Positions 38,801 to 50,700 of a stretch of DNA of 64,000 nt are shown piece after piece (positions within the stretch are counted from its first letter, which is position 1; each line of letters starts with the position of its first letter). Origin of the DNA: Macquaria australasica. Taxonomy: Eukaryota; Chordata; Actinopteri; Centrarchiformes; Percichthyidae. Location of the stretch: contig SEMN01000001.1 in assembly GCA_005408345.1 (NCBI GenBank), positions 124,001 through 188,000 of the forward strand, written 5' to 3'. Below the pieces are notes generated by a model. The model saw only the letters and a program-made list of their open reading frames with translations. It did not search any database and had not been told where the DNA came from. Position numbers and translations under genes: made by a program.

Positions 38801-41800
38801 AAATTTAATTATTTCCTTTTTGCTTTCTTTGCTCTCCAGCTCCAGTGTTTTACTTTGGACAGGTGGAGTATCATGTGGATGAGGGTGATGGATATGTGGA
38901 GGTCAAAGTGTGGAGGACAGGATCTGATCTGTCCAAGACTGGCACCGTCACCGTCCGCTCTCGCAAGGCCGAGCCCGTCTCTGCAGAAGGTAAGCTCCCA
39001 GTCATATAGCCAATGAATATTATTGAATATACCAATAAGATCATCTGTCTGCATTCTCTACGTCTACTCAAGGTCATATCATTGTCATATCATATCATTT
39101 TTCCGACCCTTCATCCCGCTCTCTGTGCTTCCTCCAGCCGGTATTGACTACGTGGGCATCAGTCGTAACCTGGACTTTGCCCCGGGCGTCAGCATGCAGA
39201 TGTTCAGGGTCACCATTCTGGATGACCTGGGACAGCCAGAGCTGGAGGGGACTGAGAGCTTTGAGCTTGTCCTACGCATGCCAGTGAACGGCATCCTGGG
39301 GGAACCTGGGAAGTCTACAGTCTTCATCAGTGACTCAGCCTCTGACTGTAAGTGATTGGATTTACTTTTATCTAGAATCTTTTACTGTATCTTTTCTCAC
39401 CTTCAGTATTTATTGGTTTGTTTGTTTTTTTTATTAATTTTTTTTATCCATGGGCCACAGACCACCAAAGTTTTGGATAAATTGAAATTTTGTGCAATAC
39501 TTTGGTGGTTTATGGTTTATGACATTCCCATCCGCCTCAGTTGTTTAGTTCTAATTAGTAATTTTAGCATGCTAACCTGCTAAACTAAGGTGCTGAGCAT
39601 GTAAGCATTGTCATTGGGCACGTGTTTGCATACTGACGTTAGCATTTAGCTCAAAGCACCACTGTGCCAACGTACAGCCTCTCAGAGCTGCTAGCACGGC
39701 CGTAGATTCTTGTTTTTTCTTTTACTGTCAATGTATAATCTGCATGTTTAATTGCATCTTTTTTGTGTCAAATGTGCTATGAATAAAGTGTATTGTTATC
39801 AGTGAACTGAACTGCCCCAAGTGTTGAAAAACTATATGAGTTCTTGTCTTTTTCTACCTTGTCATGATAACTTCTTTACACTTCAATTTAGCTTTTTCAC
39901 TAAACACAACTTAACAATGAATTTGTCACTTTTCTTTTACTGTGAATTCATAGTGTCACAGTGTTCATTACTGATGTTCCCTCAGAAAGAAAAAAAAAAC
40001 GTGTTGTGACAGCTATGTTATTTGAAAATCAGTTCAGTCAGGTAAATTCAGCCCAGACAGTGTGGGAGACTTTATTACACCCTTTGTCATATGTTACAAT
40101 TGAACTATCCTGTTGACTGACAGTGCCAAAGGTCCAGTTCCGCGAGCCGCTGTACACTGGAGAGGAGAGTGACGGTCAGATCACTGCGACAGTGTACCGC
40201 AGTGGAGACATCAGACACAAATCCACTGTTCGCTGTTACACCCGTCAGGGCTCTGCACAGGTCGCCTCTGACTTTGATGAGCGACCCAACGCAGATGCAG
40301 CTATCATCACTTTCTTACCAGGTACGTTATCACACAAATACATCACACGTTTTCTCTAAATTAGTTTTAAATTTAGCTTGCATCTTGAGAGTTGACACCC
40401 TTTTAATTAAATAAACAGCTCTAAAAAATAAACACTTTTTTTGCCACACGTTGTTTTTGCTAAATCAACAGTGCCTTACAGACATCGCTTGCAAGTTTAA
40501 CTATGTTCCACACATTACCTACTGCGCTGTCATTTTTAGTATTTGTTTTTAGAAAATATGTGCAAACAGCTTCCAAAAACTCTGGTAGGAATTGAACAAA
40601 CGGGAGAAAAAGTTATATAAATAAGATGTTATATGCTGTAAAAAGAAAGAAAAAAAAGAATTATTGTAGGATTTATTCTGTCCTTTCTACCACCTCAAAT
40701 TTTTTGACACCCTGTCATCACCATCTCGCTGTTCACTCTAGGCGAGGCGGAGAAGCCATGTACTCTGTCACTGGTTGATGACACGCTGTATGAGGAAGGA
40801 GAAGAGCTGCGGTTGGTCTTAGGGAACCCGAAGAGCGACTCACAGTTTGGCGCATCAGTGGGAGTTCTGAATGAGACCCTGGTGAAAATCAAGGACACAG
40901 CTGACAGTAAGTGAGATGAAGAGGTGGGGGGCGGAGGTGGCGGAAAGTCAAGAAATAAATATAAGGTCAAATAAAAAGTAGTTCATCCGGTTTTTTATTT
41001 ATTTGAATAGTTGAATACTTTATGCTGATTAATATGCAACATACTGTAAATGCAGCATGTACCTGAATACATATGGTTTTCATTTATAATTGTCATCAGC
41101 AGTGATAATTAAGGTAGCGATATTTAAAGGTTTATGTCCATAATCCAACAATGCGTTACCATTTTAGCATTATTTTTCTCCCTTTCTGTGCGCCTTAGAA
41201 CCCATCATCCGTTTTTTTGAAACCAAGTTCAGTGTTAGTGAACCGAAGGAAGCCGGTGCCGTGGCAACTGTGAGGATCCCTGTGGTACGAGTGGGTGACA
41301 CATCAAAAGTGTCAGTGGTCCGTGTTCACACCAAAGACGGGTCAGCTATCTCAGGAGAGGACTACTACCCCGTGTCTCAAGGTAAACCTTACACACATCC
41401 TCTCAGGGTTAAAGGTACACAGTGGCATTTTAATATTGAAAAACCCTAAATTAATAAAAATGGTGCAGTGCAGACTTTTCAAATCTAGCTGCAATTAAAC
41501 AGTATGCGACAGTAATGTGACTTGAGGTTCACAGGAGTTTACTAAGTGATAGGGAAAGAATGGAAACCAATGGATGCATCCAAAAATCTAAAACATTAGC
41601 AGCATGGTTTGCAAAAGTTAATGTGATTCGTACAAAATAGTTTAAAACATTCAAAACCACAGTTGTAGTCCTAACATGTTAAATGCATGTCCTACCACAT
41701 GAAACAACTCCAAAACCTTTATAGCACCACTAGTTGTCAAACACTCCACATGATACATTACCTTTGTTCTTACTGGCCTGCTGATATCCTTCTGATATAT

Positions 41801-43822
41801 TTCTATTATGCATTTGCAGCAGCTAATAAGAGAGGTTTTGAAACTAGGCTCCCCACAGGAATGTTAAATTAATGAAAGTGGGCATAGGGATTTATTTGGG
41901 CGAGGGTCATTGATTTCTAATTTCATCCCAAAGTGGGAAAGGTAATTTCTGCAATAGTCCAGTGGAGGGTCATGTAATGTTTAATTGAATTTCAGTGCTC
42001 TTCATGCTTTGTCAGCATGTTGAAATCTTCCTCTCTATCCACTCAGCTTTAAGCGCAGCGAACCTTTCTTAGCTTAATCAAGGCTTGAAATATTTATATG
42101 AATTCTTTCAGTCAGTTCAAGTAATACCTGCATACCCACCGTTCAAATTGTGCAAATGTCCCGGCAGTTTTGTATCACACAGCTTTGAATTTCTCATATT
42201 GCACAATATTTTCTCAGTGCAGCACATTTCTAATGCAAAGCTCTATTACTTACCTTGCAAGGAGATGGACCACCTTAAGCATTATGCAAATAGAAACCTG
42301 CAATGCTTTTTAGCTAAGTGATCTATTCCTCTGAAGCAATAAAGCATGAATTGGGCTAACCTGTGAGACTTTTCATTTTTTGTGGAAAACTAAATTCAGC
42401 GAAAAAAGAGAGAAACTTGGCCTTGATGTCACCTGCTTATTTTTATCACCAACAGAAATGACTCAAGTTGCCAGAACCATTGATGCATTACACCAATGCT
42501 GATCTATTTGTGCTGTATTGTGTGTTGTATATACAGTTAATCCGCTTCATTTAAAACTGTTTTTCCTGGTATTCATTTGTGTCTGTGTGTGTTCCCAGAC
42601 ATTGAGTTCAAACAGGGGGATAAGGAACATATGGTGGAGGTGGAGGTGCTGTTTGATGGAGTCAGAGAAATGAGGGAAGCCTTTACTCTCCACCTGAAGC
42701 CTGATGAAAACATGGTGGCTGAAACTCAGGTCAGGAATGTGTTCACGCCTAACCATCACACAACAATCACACGAAATCCAAACTGACAGTTATGGAATTT
42801 CAGCTTTATGAAAAAGTAAAGAGATGGAAAAATGTTGTTTTTTTTTTAATCTTTTCTTATTTGACCGATATTTATCCAGGTCAGTCCCGCTGAGATCAAG
42901 GATCTCTTTTACAAGGGTGTCCTGACCCAGGCAACAACAGCACTTTACTGTAGTTGCAGCCAAAAGAGCAATGAAACATTTCACAATAAATAATAGATTA
43001 TCTATGAAAACAAAACAGCGGGCAGAAGAAAAGAGGCAGGGTAAGACAAAATGAGAGAGAAGGGTAAAAAGAGAGAGAGTCAGCCATAACTGTGAGATTG
43101 TAAACACATCCAGCTCAGTGATGAGTTTAATTGTTTCATTGATTGTAATTCATGGTGCCTTGATTCACAAACTGCACTGTGTCAGTAGTTCTTACACCTC
43201 TTTTTCTGGAACAGGTAACTAAAGTGATAGTTTACATCGAAGAGACCAACAGCATGGCTGACGTCACCTTCCCCTCCCTGCCTCATGTGGTGTCGTTGCT
43301 CCATTACGACGATGTCGCCAGGACGCCAGACAACCTCCACCCACCAGCCGGCTACCCCGTCATCTGTGTCACAGTGAGTCAAACTGAAAAAATATTCTGG
43401 GACACAAGTGGCTTTTGAGATATCTTTGGTATTGGATTGAACTGCTCGCTCTACAATAACAGCACACTCTAGCAACACCTATACTAACTTGACAGACTAG
43501 TCTACAAATTAGTTAAATTTGTAGGCTTTTTCTGTAATGAGGTAACAGGACCTAATCAGGACCCACATGCTCTGGGAGTGGAGTGAACATGGTTATCCCT
43601 CAGGACCCATACTTTTCTTCAGCCAAAGTTAAACTGTCCTTCAGGAGTTGGCCAGTCTGTCTGTAAAAGACTTATTACACAGTTTAGTAGGCCACAGTCC
43701 TCGTGCTTTTAGACACAAGAGAGTCACTTGCACTCTCGAATACAGGCTCAGTGAGACACTTAAATGGATTTTTGTGATGTGTTAAGACATTTGCTTCTCA
43801 GGTGACTGCGTGGGTGGATGTG

Positions 43823-43918
<96 letters not shown>

Positions 43919-46900
43919 TGTGTGTTTGTTTCCCTGTGTTGTGGTCAGGGAGACAAAATGAAGTAGTCTTGTCAAAACTGAGATGTGAAGTGCTGCATCA
44001 GGAGGTTCAGTGTCAACAGGTTTAAAAGGATATCCATGGAAACACTTCAAAGCTTACCCGTGCATCTCACATTCATATCTTTCCAATTATATAAAAACAC
44101 CATTTTAAGAACTTAAATATGGAAGCGTAACACACTGAAACATCTGGATTTCCTTGGCAACAGTCACTGACTTGTTTGTATTCTGTGCCTCTCTCTCCTT
44201 TTGTCCCCTGGAATCTGCTGTATCTTTCCCATCTCTGCTGTCCCTGCCCATCCACCCACTCCTGCTATATCCCTTATCCATCCTCCAGGCTTGCAACACA
44301 AAATACTCAGACTATGACAAGACGGGCTCTATCTGTGTCAGCGAGCACATCAACAACACCTTGACCCGCTACCGCTGGCTCATCAGCGCCCCAGCTGGCC
44401 CTGATGGCGTCACCAGTCCCATGAGGGAGGTGGACTTTGACACCTTCTTTACGTCCTCCAAGATGATCACACTGGACTCGGTATACTTCCAGGCAGGCTC
44501 CAGGGTCCAGTGTGCTGCTAGGGCCGTTAATTCTAATGGGGATGAGGGTTTAGAGCTCAGCAGCCCCATTGTCACTATCAACCAGGAAGAAGGTGAGGAC
44601 AGAACAATGAACATCCATCTCCACGTCTTATGTAGCCAGTTTTCTAGAGGAGGAATTAAACAGGGCTTTGGCCCCGTGTTGCAATGAGGAACAAAAGGAC
44701 TTTGTTGTCCAATCATCATGAATGTTCCTCTCTTTTGAATGAACAGTACCTACTGTATGGTACAGCTGCACAACAGATGCATGAAAAATACACCAAAATC
44801 ACTGGAAAATAAGTATTGACAATGCAGCTTTTTGGTCTCATTTTGTTATCACTTCATTTTTCAGCTATATAAGACTTCTGAATTAAATGCTAAAAAGTGG
44901 TGGAGAAGTATTCAGATCCTTTACTTAAGTAAAAGACCACAATGTAAAAAAAATACTCCATTGCAAGTAAAAGGCCTGCGTTCAGTACTCAATGCAGAAA
45001 ATTTGCCCTGTGAGTGTATAGTATTAAATATTATTTTTGTTATAGTATGCTGATGCATTTTACTGTTGTAGTTGGTCAGGGAATTAATGATATTATAGGG
45101 TACTAATGATTGTGTATACTGTTAGTTTAATCTATAACAATGTATCAAGAAATAATCTGCAATTAATCTGCAAAGTAACTAGTAACTAAAACTGTCAAAT
45201 AAATGTAGTGGAGTAAAAAGTACATTATTTCACCCTGAAATATAGTGGAGTAGAAGTATAAAGTGGCATCAAATAGAAATATTAAGTAGTAAGTACAAGT
45301 ATCTCATATTTGTACTTATGTACAGTTCTTGAGTAAATTTACTTAGTTACATTCCACCACTGATGATACATTTAATGTCAGGCCCTCAGACTGAAAGACC
45401 AAAGAAATCTTTGTAGACCATTTAGCAAATGATAAGATTATAAATACATTGCAGGACAGGCAGAGATACCACTTTCATTGCTTACAACAGCCCCAATAAA
45501 CCACAAGGCAATGCTGCTACAAGCTATGTGCTTTGAGAAAGGGTCAGAGCTCGCATTCTTTTCTCAATTGAAAAAAGAAAAACGCACCTTTTTGCTGTTG
45601 CTATGTTATCACTTATGCTGTGCTCTCTACCACCTACACATCCTGAATGCAACATGTTCAGGCACATTCGCTCACGGTGGTCGCAAGGTATTGTTAGAAT
45701 TGAGGAAATCACTACCTGACAGTTCAGGCAGGTTATGAGAAAATGCTTTTAACAATATATTAAAACTATAAAACTATATATAAAACTTATATATAACTAT
45801 GTAAAAAATATCTAAAGGTGGATTTATCACCTTAGTAATCAGCTGTAGACACATTCATAGCCATTCAGTTTGTCTATTTTCCTCCAAAATGTTGCAGTCT
45901 GTCCTTGTGTTGAGAATCTCTCTTCTCTGCTCCTCTGTCATATAAAGGTATGTGTCAACCACGTAAGATGGGGACTGTTGGTGCTGAGCCTTTCTCTGCC
46001 AAGCTACGCTACACTGGAGCAGACGACCCGAAACACCCCAACCTCATCAAAGTGACTGTCACCATGCCTCACATAGATGGTAGGTAGGAGCTGGAGGCAG
46101 GACTCGTACCACAGATGAAGTGAAGTGTAATGTAGTGTGTGTAATGTTCACGTCTGGGGATCCTCAGGAGCGTGACAGCCAGAATATAGATCTTGCCGGG
46201 TTGCATCGAACCCCGCTGTAGAAACCCTCCAGCACACCCGCTACTTAACATTCCCTTCTTGATTTTTAATCAGTTTCCTTCTGCCTCGTCTCCTCCAGGT
46301 TTCCTTCCTCCTTTTTTTTCTGTTGCTCCCCTGCTTTGCTTTTCATCACTTTCCCCCTCTTTGCTCAACTATTTCTTTCCTCTAAGTTTCCGAAATAATA
46401 ATTTCTCTCAGTACACGTATCAAAGATAGTTGGACACAGTCAGAATTGTCTCTTTTTGTCTCGCAGGCATGCTTCCGGTAATCTCCACTCGCCCTCTCAT
46501 GAACTTTGAACTGACTCTCAGTCCCGACGGAACCCGGGTCGGCAACCACCGCTGCTCCAACCTGCTTGACTACAACGAGGTCACCACAGGTCACGGCTTC
46601 ATCACCGCTTCGACGCGCAGCCCTGAAAGCATGGGAGACACAGCGGCGTATCAGTTCAGCAACTCTCTGCGGGGGAACAGCACATTGCGCTTCTACAGGA
46701 ACCTCAACCTGGAAGCTTGTCTCTGGGAGTTCACCAGCTACTACCACATGTCTGAGCTGCTCACTGACTGCGGAGGCACCATAGGGACTGATGGACAGGT
46801 GTGTGTTTGTGTTTTGTGTGTTTCTGTCTACATTTGTTCACAACGTATAAATTCCAATCTAGGGTTTGTATGTACATCTGTTTGACTGTTAGCCTTTGTG

Positions 46901-47704
46901 TGTGTGTGTGTGTGTGTGTGTCCACCTGTGTGTGTTTCTGTCTGTATGTTCAGTCTATTTACAGCCTTCTGAAGGAGAGGGTCGCACAGACAGAACGGCA
47001 CCATATCTGTTTGCCTGCATTTTACGTCTCATTCACTGCTTTTTGTGTGTGTGTTTGCCAGCTCTGTACCCCAGCATGTGATTGACAACTTTTAGTGTGC
47101 GTGCACACATATGCACACGGAAACGTGCACACTCAAAGAAAGCATTGCCAACCTGTCAGTCATTCCCTTTATGCTCACCACTGCTATCAACATGGAGCAT
47201 TAAAGCTTAGATTAACTGGAAATCTGTGAAATCATGACAGGAAAAGCACTTTATTATTTGATGCCCTGAGTACACCTACACTCTGTCAAGGTTTAGAGAA
47301 GAAATCTTAGTTCTCTATCAGGCAGCTTTGCTCAGTTTTTCATTTACTAGCTTGGTGGTATGACAGCTGAGCTCACCAGGGAAGTCAGACATTGCTGTTA
47401 AATTTCAGCATTATGGCCGGCTGTCAGTTAGATACTAACTTTTTTTTAGTTAGCATAAAAAAAGTTAGATGCTAACAAACTTCGAGTAGCTGTTTGCTGT
47501 TGTTGCATCATCGCAGCAGATGTAGCAATTGTTATTTGTGTTGTATACTGTACAAAGCTGCTCATGGTTCTTGTTGTTATTGTGGATTAGGAGACAGACC
47601 CTTGCTCCTTTGCTCATGTCCTGCTGCTCTTTTGTGTTCCTCCAGCCTTTGATCTGTGAGCTTCTTGCTGCTGATCAGACTGCGGAGTGTGTGTGGCGGT
47701 GTTT

Positions 47705-47774
<70 letters not shown>

Positions 47775-50700
47775 AGATGGAGAAGAAGTAAGAAATGAAT
47801 TTGCTTCTCCCCAGTCACAGCACGAACCGCTTGGACACATAGTTATATGACACCCGTCATCCACAAGACCTCAAGTCCACTTCGTTAAGGGAGATCACTG
47901 TCACACTGTCACTTGGGTTATGTTGTTTTTTTTTTCCAAGGAGTGCCAAAAGAAGAAAAAAAGTAGTCAGAAGCTCGCAGCTCCGCCAGGGTGCATGAAT
48001 CAAAGAGCACAAAAAGAATTCAATAATTCAGCTACCTCTGAAGAACGAAAGACCAAATTAAATTACAGTCCAAATTAGATTTGGACTGTAATATCAAGAT
48101 GATCAGCGTTTTATTCTTGGTTTTTCACGACAGCTTTGTATTTTGGGCCACATAACTGCTCAGTTATTTCCTTTGTCCGGGGAGTATATGCACTAACTGA
48201 AAGGTTGAACTCACAAGAAAAGACCATGAATCTCAATTTTGAATCTCACTGTGAACATTTGCTATCTTTATTCTATTCCAGTCAGTATCAATTTGATTTT
48301 TAGTAGGTTGTTGTAATAAAATAATGACTTTGTAAAACCCTAGGGCTAAGGTAGTTTTTCTCTCAGCTAGCAGTCATTTAATTTCTCATTTGGACCCTGA
48401 TTCAGCGATTTCACAACTTACTCTACTGAGACATCATAGACACTATGGTGGATTGAGTAGATTTCAGCTGTGTGTGCAGTGAATTACAGGTCTTTGGTAG
48501 AGATTCTCTCTGTTTGCAAAGATATTATACCAGACCAGCACCAAAAACATCTTCTGCCAAATTGCTTTTCTTAGTTTCTCTTGCCACTTAATCTCCTGCC
48601 CACTATTCAGTTTGGTAATTGACTATGCAAATTGACACATGTTTTCACTTCAAGTCAAACAAAGATAATGTGGTGCATTTCCAATCTGTTTCTAAGACAA
48701 ACTCTGGCTTTGTCAAACTTGTGAGGAAATGCAGTTCAAATCTTTCAAGTCACACAAAATTGCTGATATAATGTTAGTGTGCAGAGACACCTAGTGGCTG
48801 CCTTTATGGAAATACATGTAAGATTACATGTTAACATGGGCAAGTTATATAGAATATTATCCAGAAAAAAAGGTGTTGGATAGAAGTGTAAGACCAACTG
48901 TTACAAAATCAAAGTAAATGTGATTATTGTTTTTTAATGTGAGTGTAATTACAGCTCTATTTTAGAGATTATACATGTGCTTCAATAATGGTCAACATGA
49001 ATTATCAAGTTTTTAAATACTTGAAAAAAGAAAAAAGAAAACCAAGATTGAAAAAAAACAATAGAAGCCCACATCACTACCCACTGTGGTTCCTTGTGTA
49101 CAACACAGGAAGACTTTTCTGCATCTTTGACAACACTGAGTAGGAGTGAAAAAGTTCAAGCACCTTGTGGAGGAGAACAATGTGTTCATCTGTTACATCT
49201 TCTCAGTACTTATTATAGCTTATCAACTTACAATCACCCCTTAATCTAAAAGGATAATACAGTTGTTGTCATACATACTGAGGATTACTTGCTTACAGCT
49301 TCAACCATAATTTCAAGTAAACAAACAATGTGCCTTGTCAATGATGAATTTTACTCTCTGAAAACACTATTAGCTTGAAATTGTAAGCCCTAGTTCTTCA
49401 CTTATCACTGATTGAAACATCCTTACAGGTGCTTAACCTGGTCCAGTCCTACGTGACCCTGCGCGTGCCTCTTTACGTGTCCTACGTGTTCCACTCCCCC
49501 GTGGGAACCGGTGGCTGGCAGCACTTTGACCTGCAGTCAGAGCTGCGCCTCACTTTCGTGTACGACACGGCCATTCTCTGGAAGGATGGCATCGGCAGCC
49601 CCCCGCAGGCCGAGCTACAGGGTAAGTTCCCAAGACCGTGAGAAAATTACAGTTTGTGTTTGTGGAGTCAATATCGTCCACATTAAGAATCCGGTGTGTT
49701 TGTATGTGTTTTTGCCAGGTGCGTTGTATCCGACCAGCATGCGTATCAATGAACAGGGACGTTTGGTGGTAAACTTCCGCACCAAGGCTCGTTTCAGGGG
49801 TCTGTTTATGGAGTCTCATTCTGGAGGCAGAATAAAAATAAATGGTGAGAGTAATAGATTATTGTAACCATATCATTTTTGCTATTCCTAGTATAGTATA
49901 GTAATAGTATAGTAATATAATCACCATCACTGAAGCCACATATTAGTTTAGTAGGCATCACATTTTGTTAATTATTAATCAGGCCTCCATTATGAACTTC
50001 TCTCCCTCTCAACATCCATTACCAAGCAATCTCCATGTCATCCATGGTGATGAGTGTGGACCACCCCGGCCTGACCTTTAACCTGACCTTAGTGAGGAGT
50101 GAGCCCACCTACAACCAGCCAGTCCAGCTGTGGACCTTCACCTCTGACTTTGCTGTAAGTATGATCGCATGAAGTTTGGTTGTGCCCTGGTGCACGACAT
50201 GAAACATCAGCTGTGTAAATCTGTCTGTGCGCTCGAGCAGCTGCAAAGACGGATGCAGACTGATGCTTGAATATTTGTCCCCTCTGCTCTGTACAGGTGA
50301 GAGACTACTCTGGGACCTACACAGTGAAGTTGATCCCCTGCACAACAGCCCCGAATATGGAATACATTGTTCCACCTGTCTGCAGTCCCAGAGAACCAGT
50401 CACCTTCGATCTAGACATCAGATTCCAGCAAGTAAGACAGTCTATGTTTGTACCTTAAGATCCAAAAGTGGCATGTTCCTTTCTAATAGGAAGATTTTCT
50501 TATCCCTCTCACTCTGTCACTGGCTCGCTCTCTTCCTTCATTATGCTATCCTTTAGGTGAGCGACCCAGTTGCAGTAGAATTCAGTCTGAACACTCAGAT
50601 GTTCCTGCTGTCCAAGAGAAGCTTATGGCTCTCCGATGGCTCCATGGGTTTTGGTCAGGAGAGTGACGTAGCCTTTTCTGAGGGTAAGTGCCCTCTTACT

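Larger units (their letters stand above)
33427..38839 (+). other. frem2 intron 6 (5.4 kb)
   Basis: Bounded by GTAAGG and CTCCAG. Contains a perfect 39-base inverted repeat pair (35077-35216), GT and CA microsatellites (35551, 35766), and a segment near 34680-34730 (TCAGGCATGGGGTCTTCATC) that may be an antisense retroelement end. No gene recognised. Confidence 0.8.
46799..49428 (+). other. frem2 intron 16
   Basis: Bounded by GTGTGT and TTACAG. Contains GT tracts near 46897, a compound GT/GA microsatellite (47705-47771) and a perfect 14-base hairpin (48062-48092). No gene recognised. Confidence 0.8.

Noticed and set aside
46382..46747. 121-residue reverse-strand ORF
   Set aside because: Shadow of the frem2 exon at 46467-46798 on the opposite strand.
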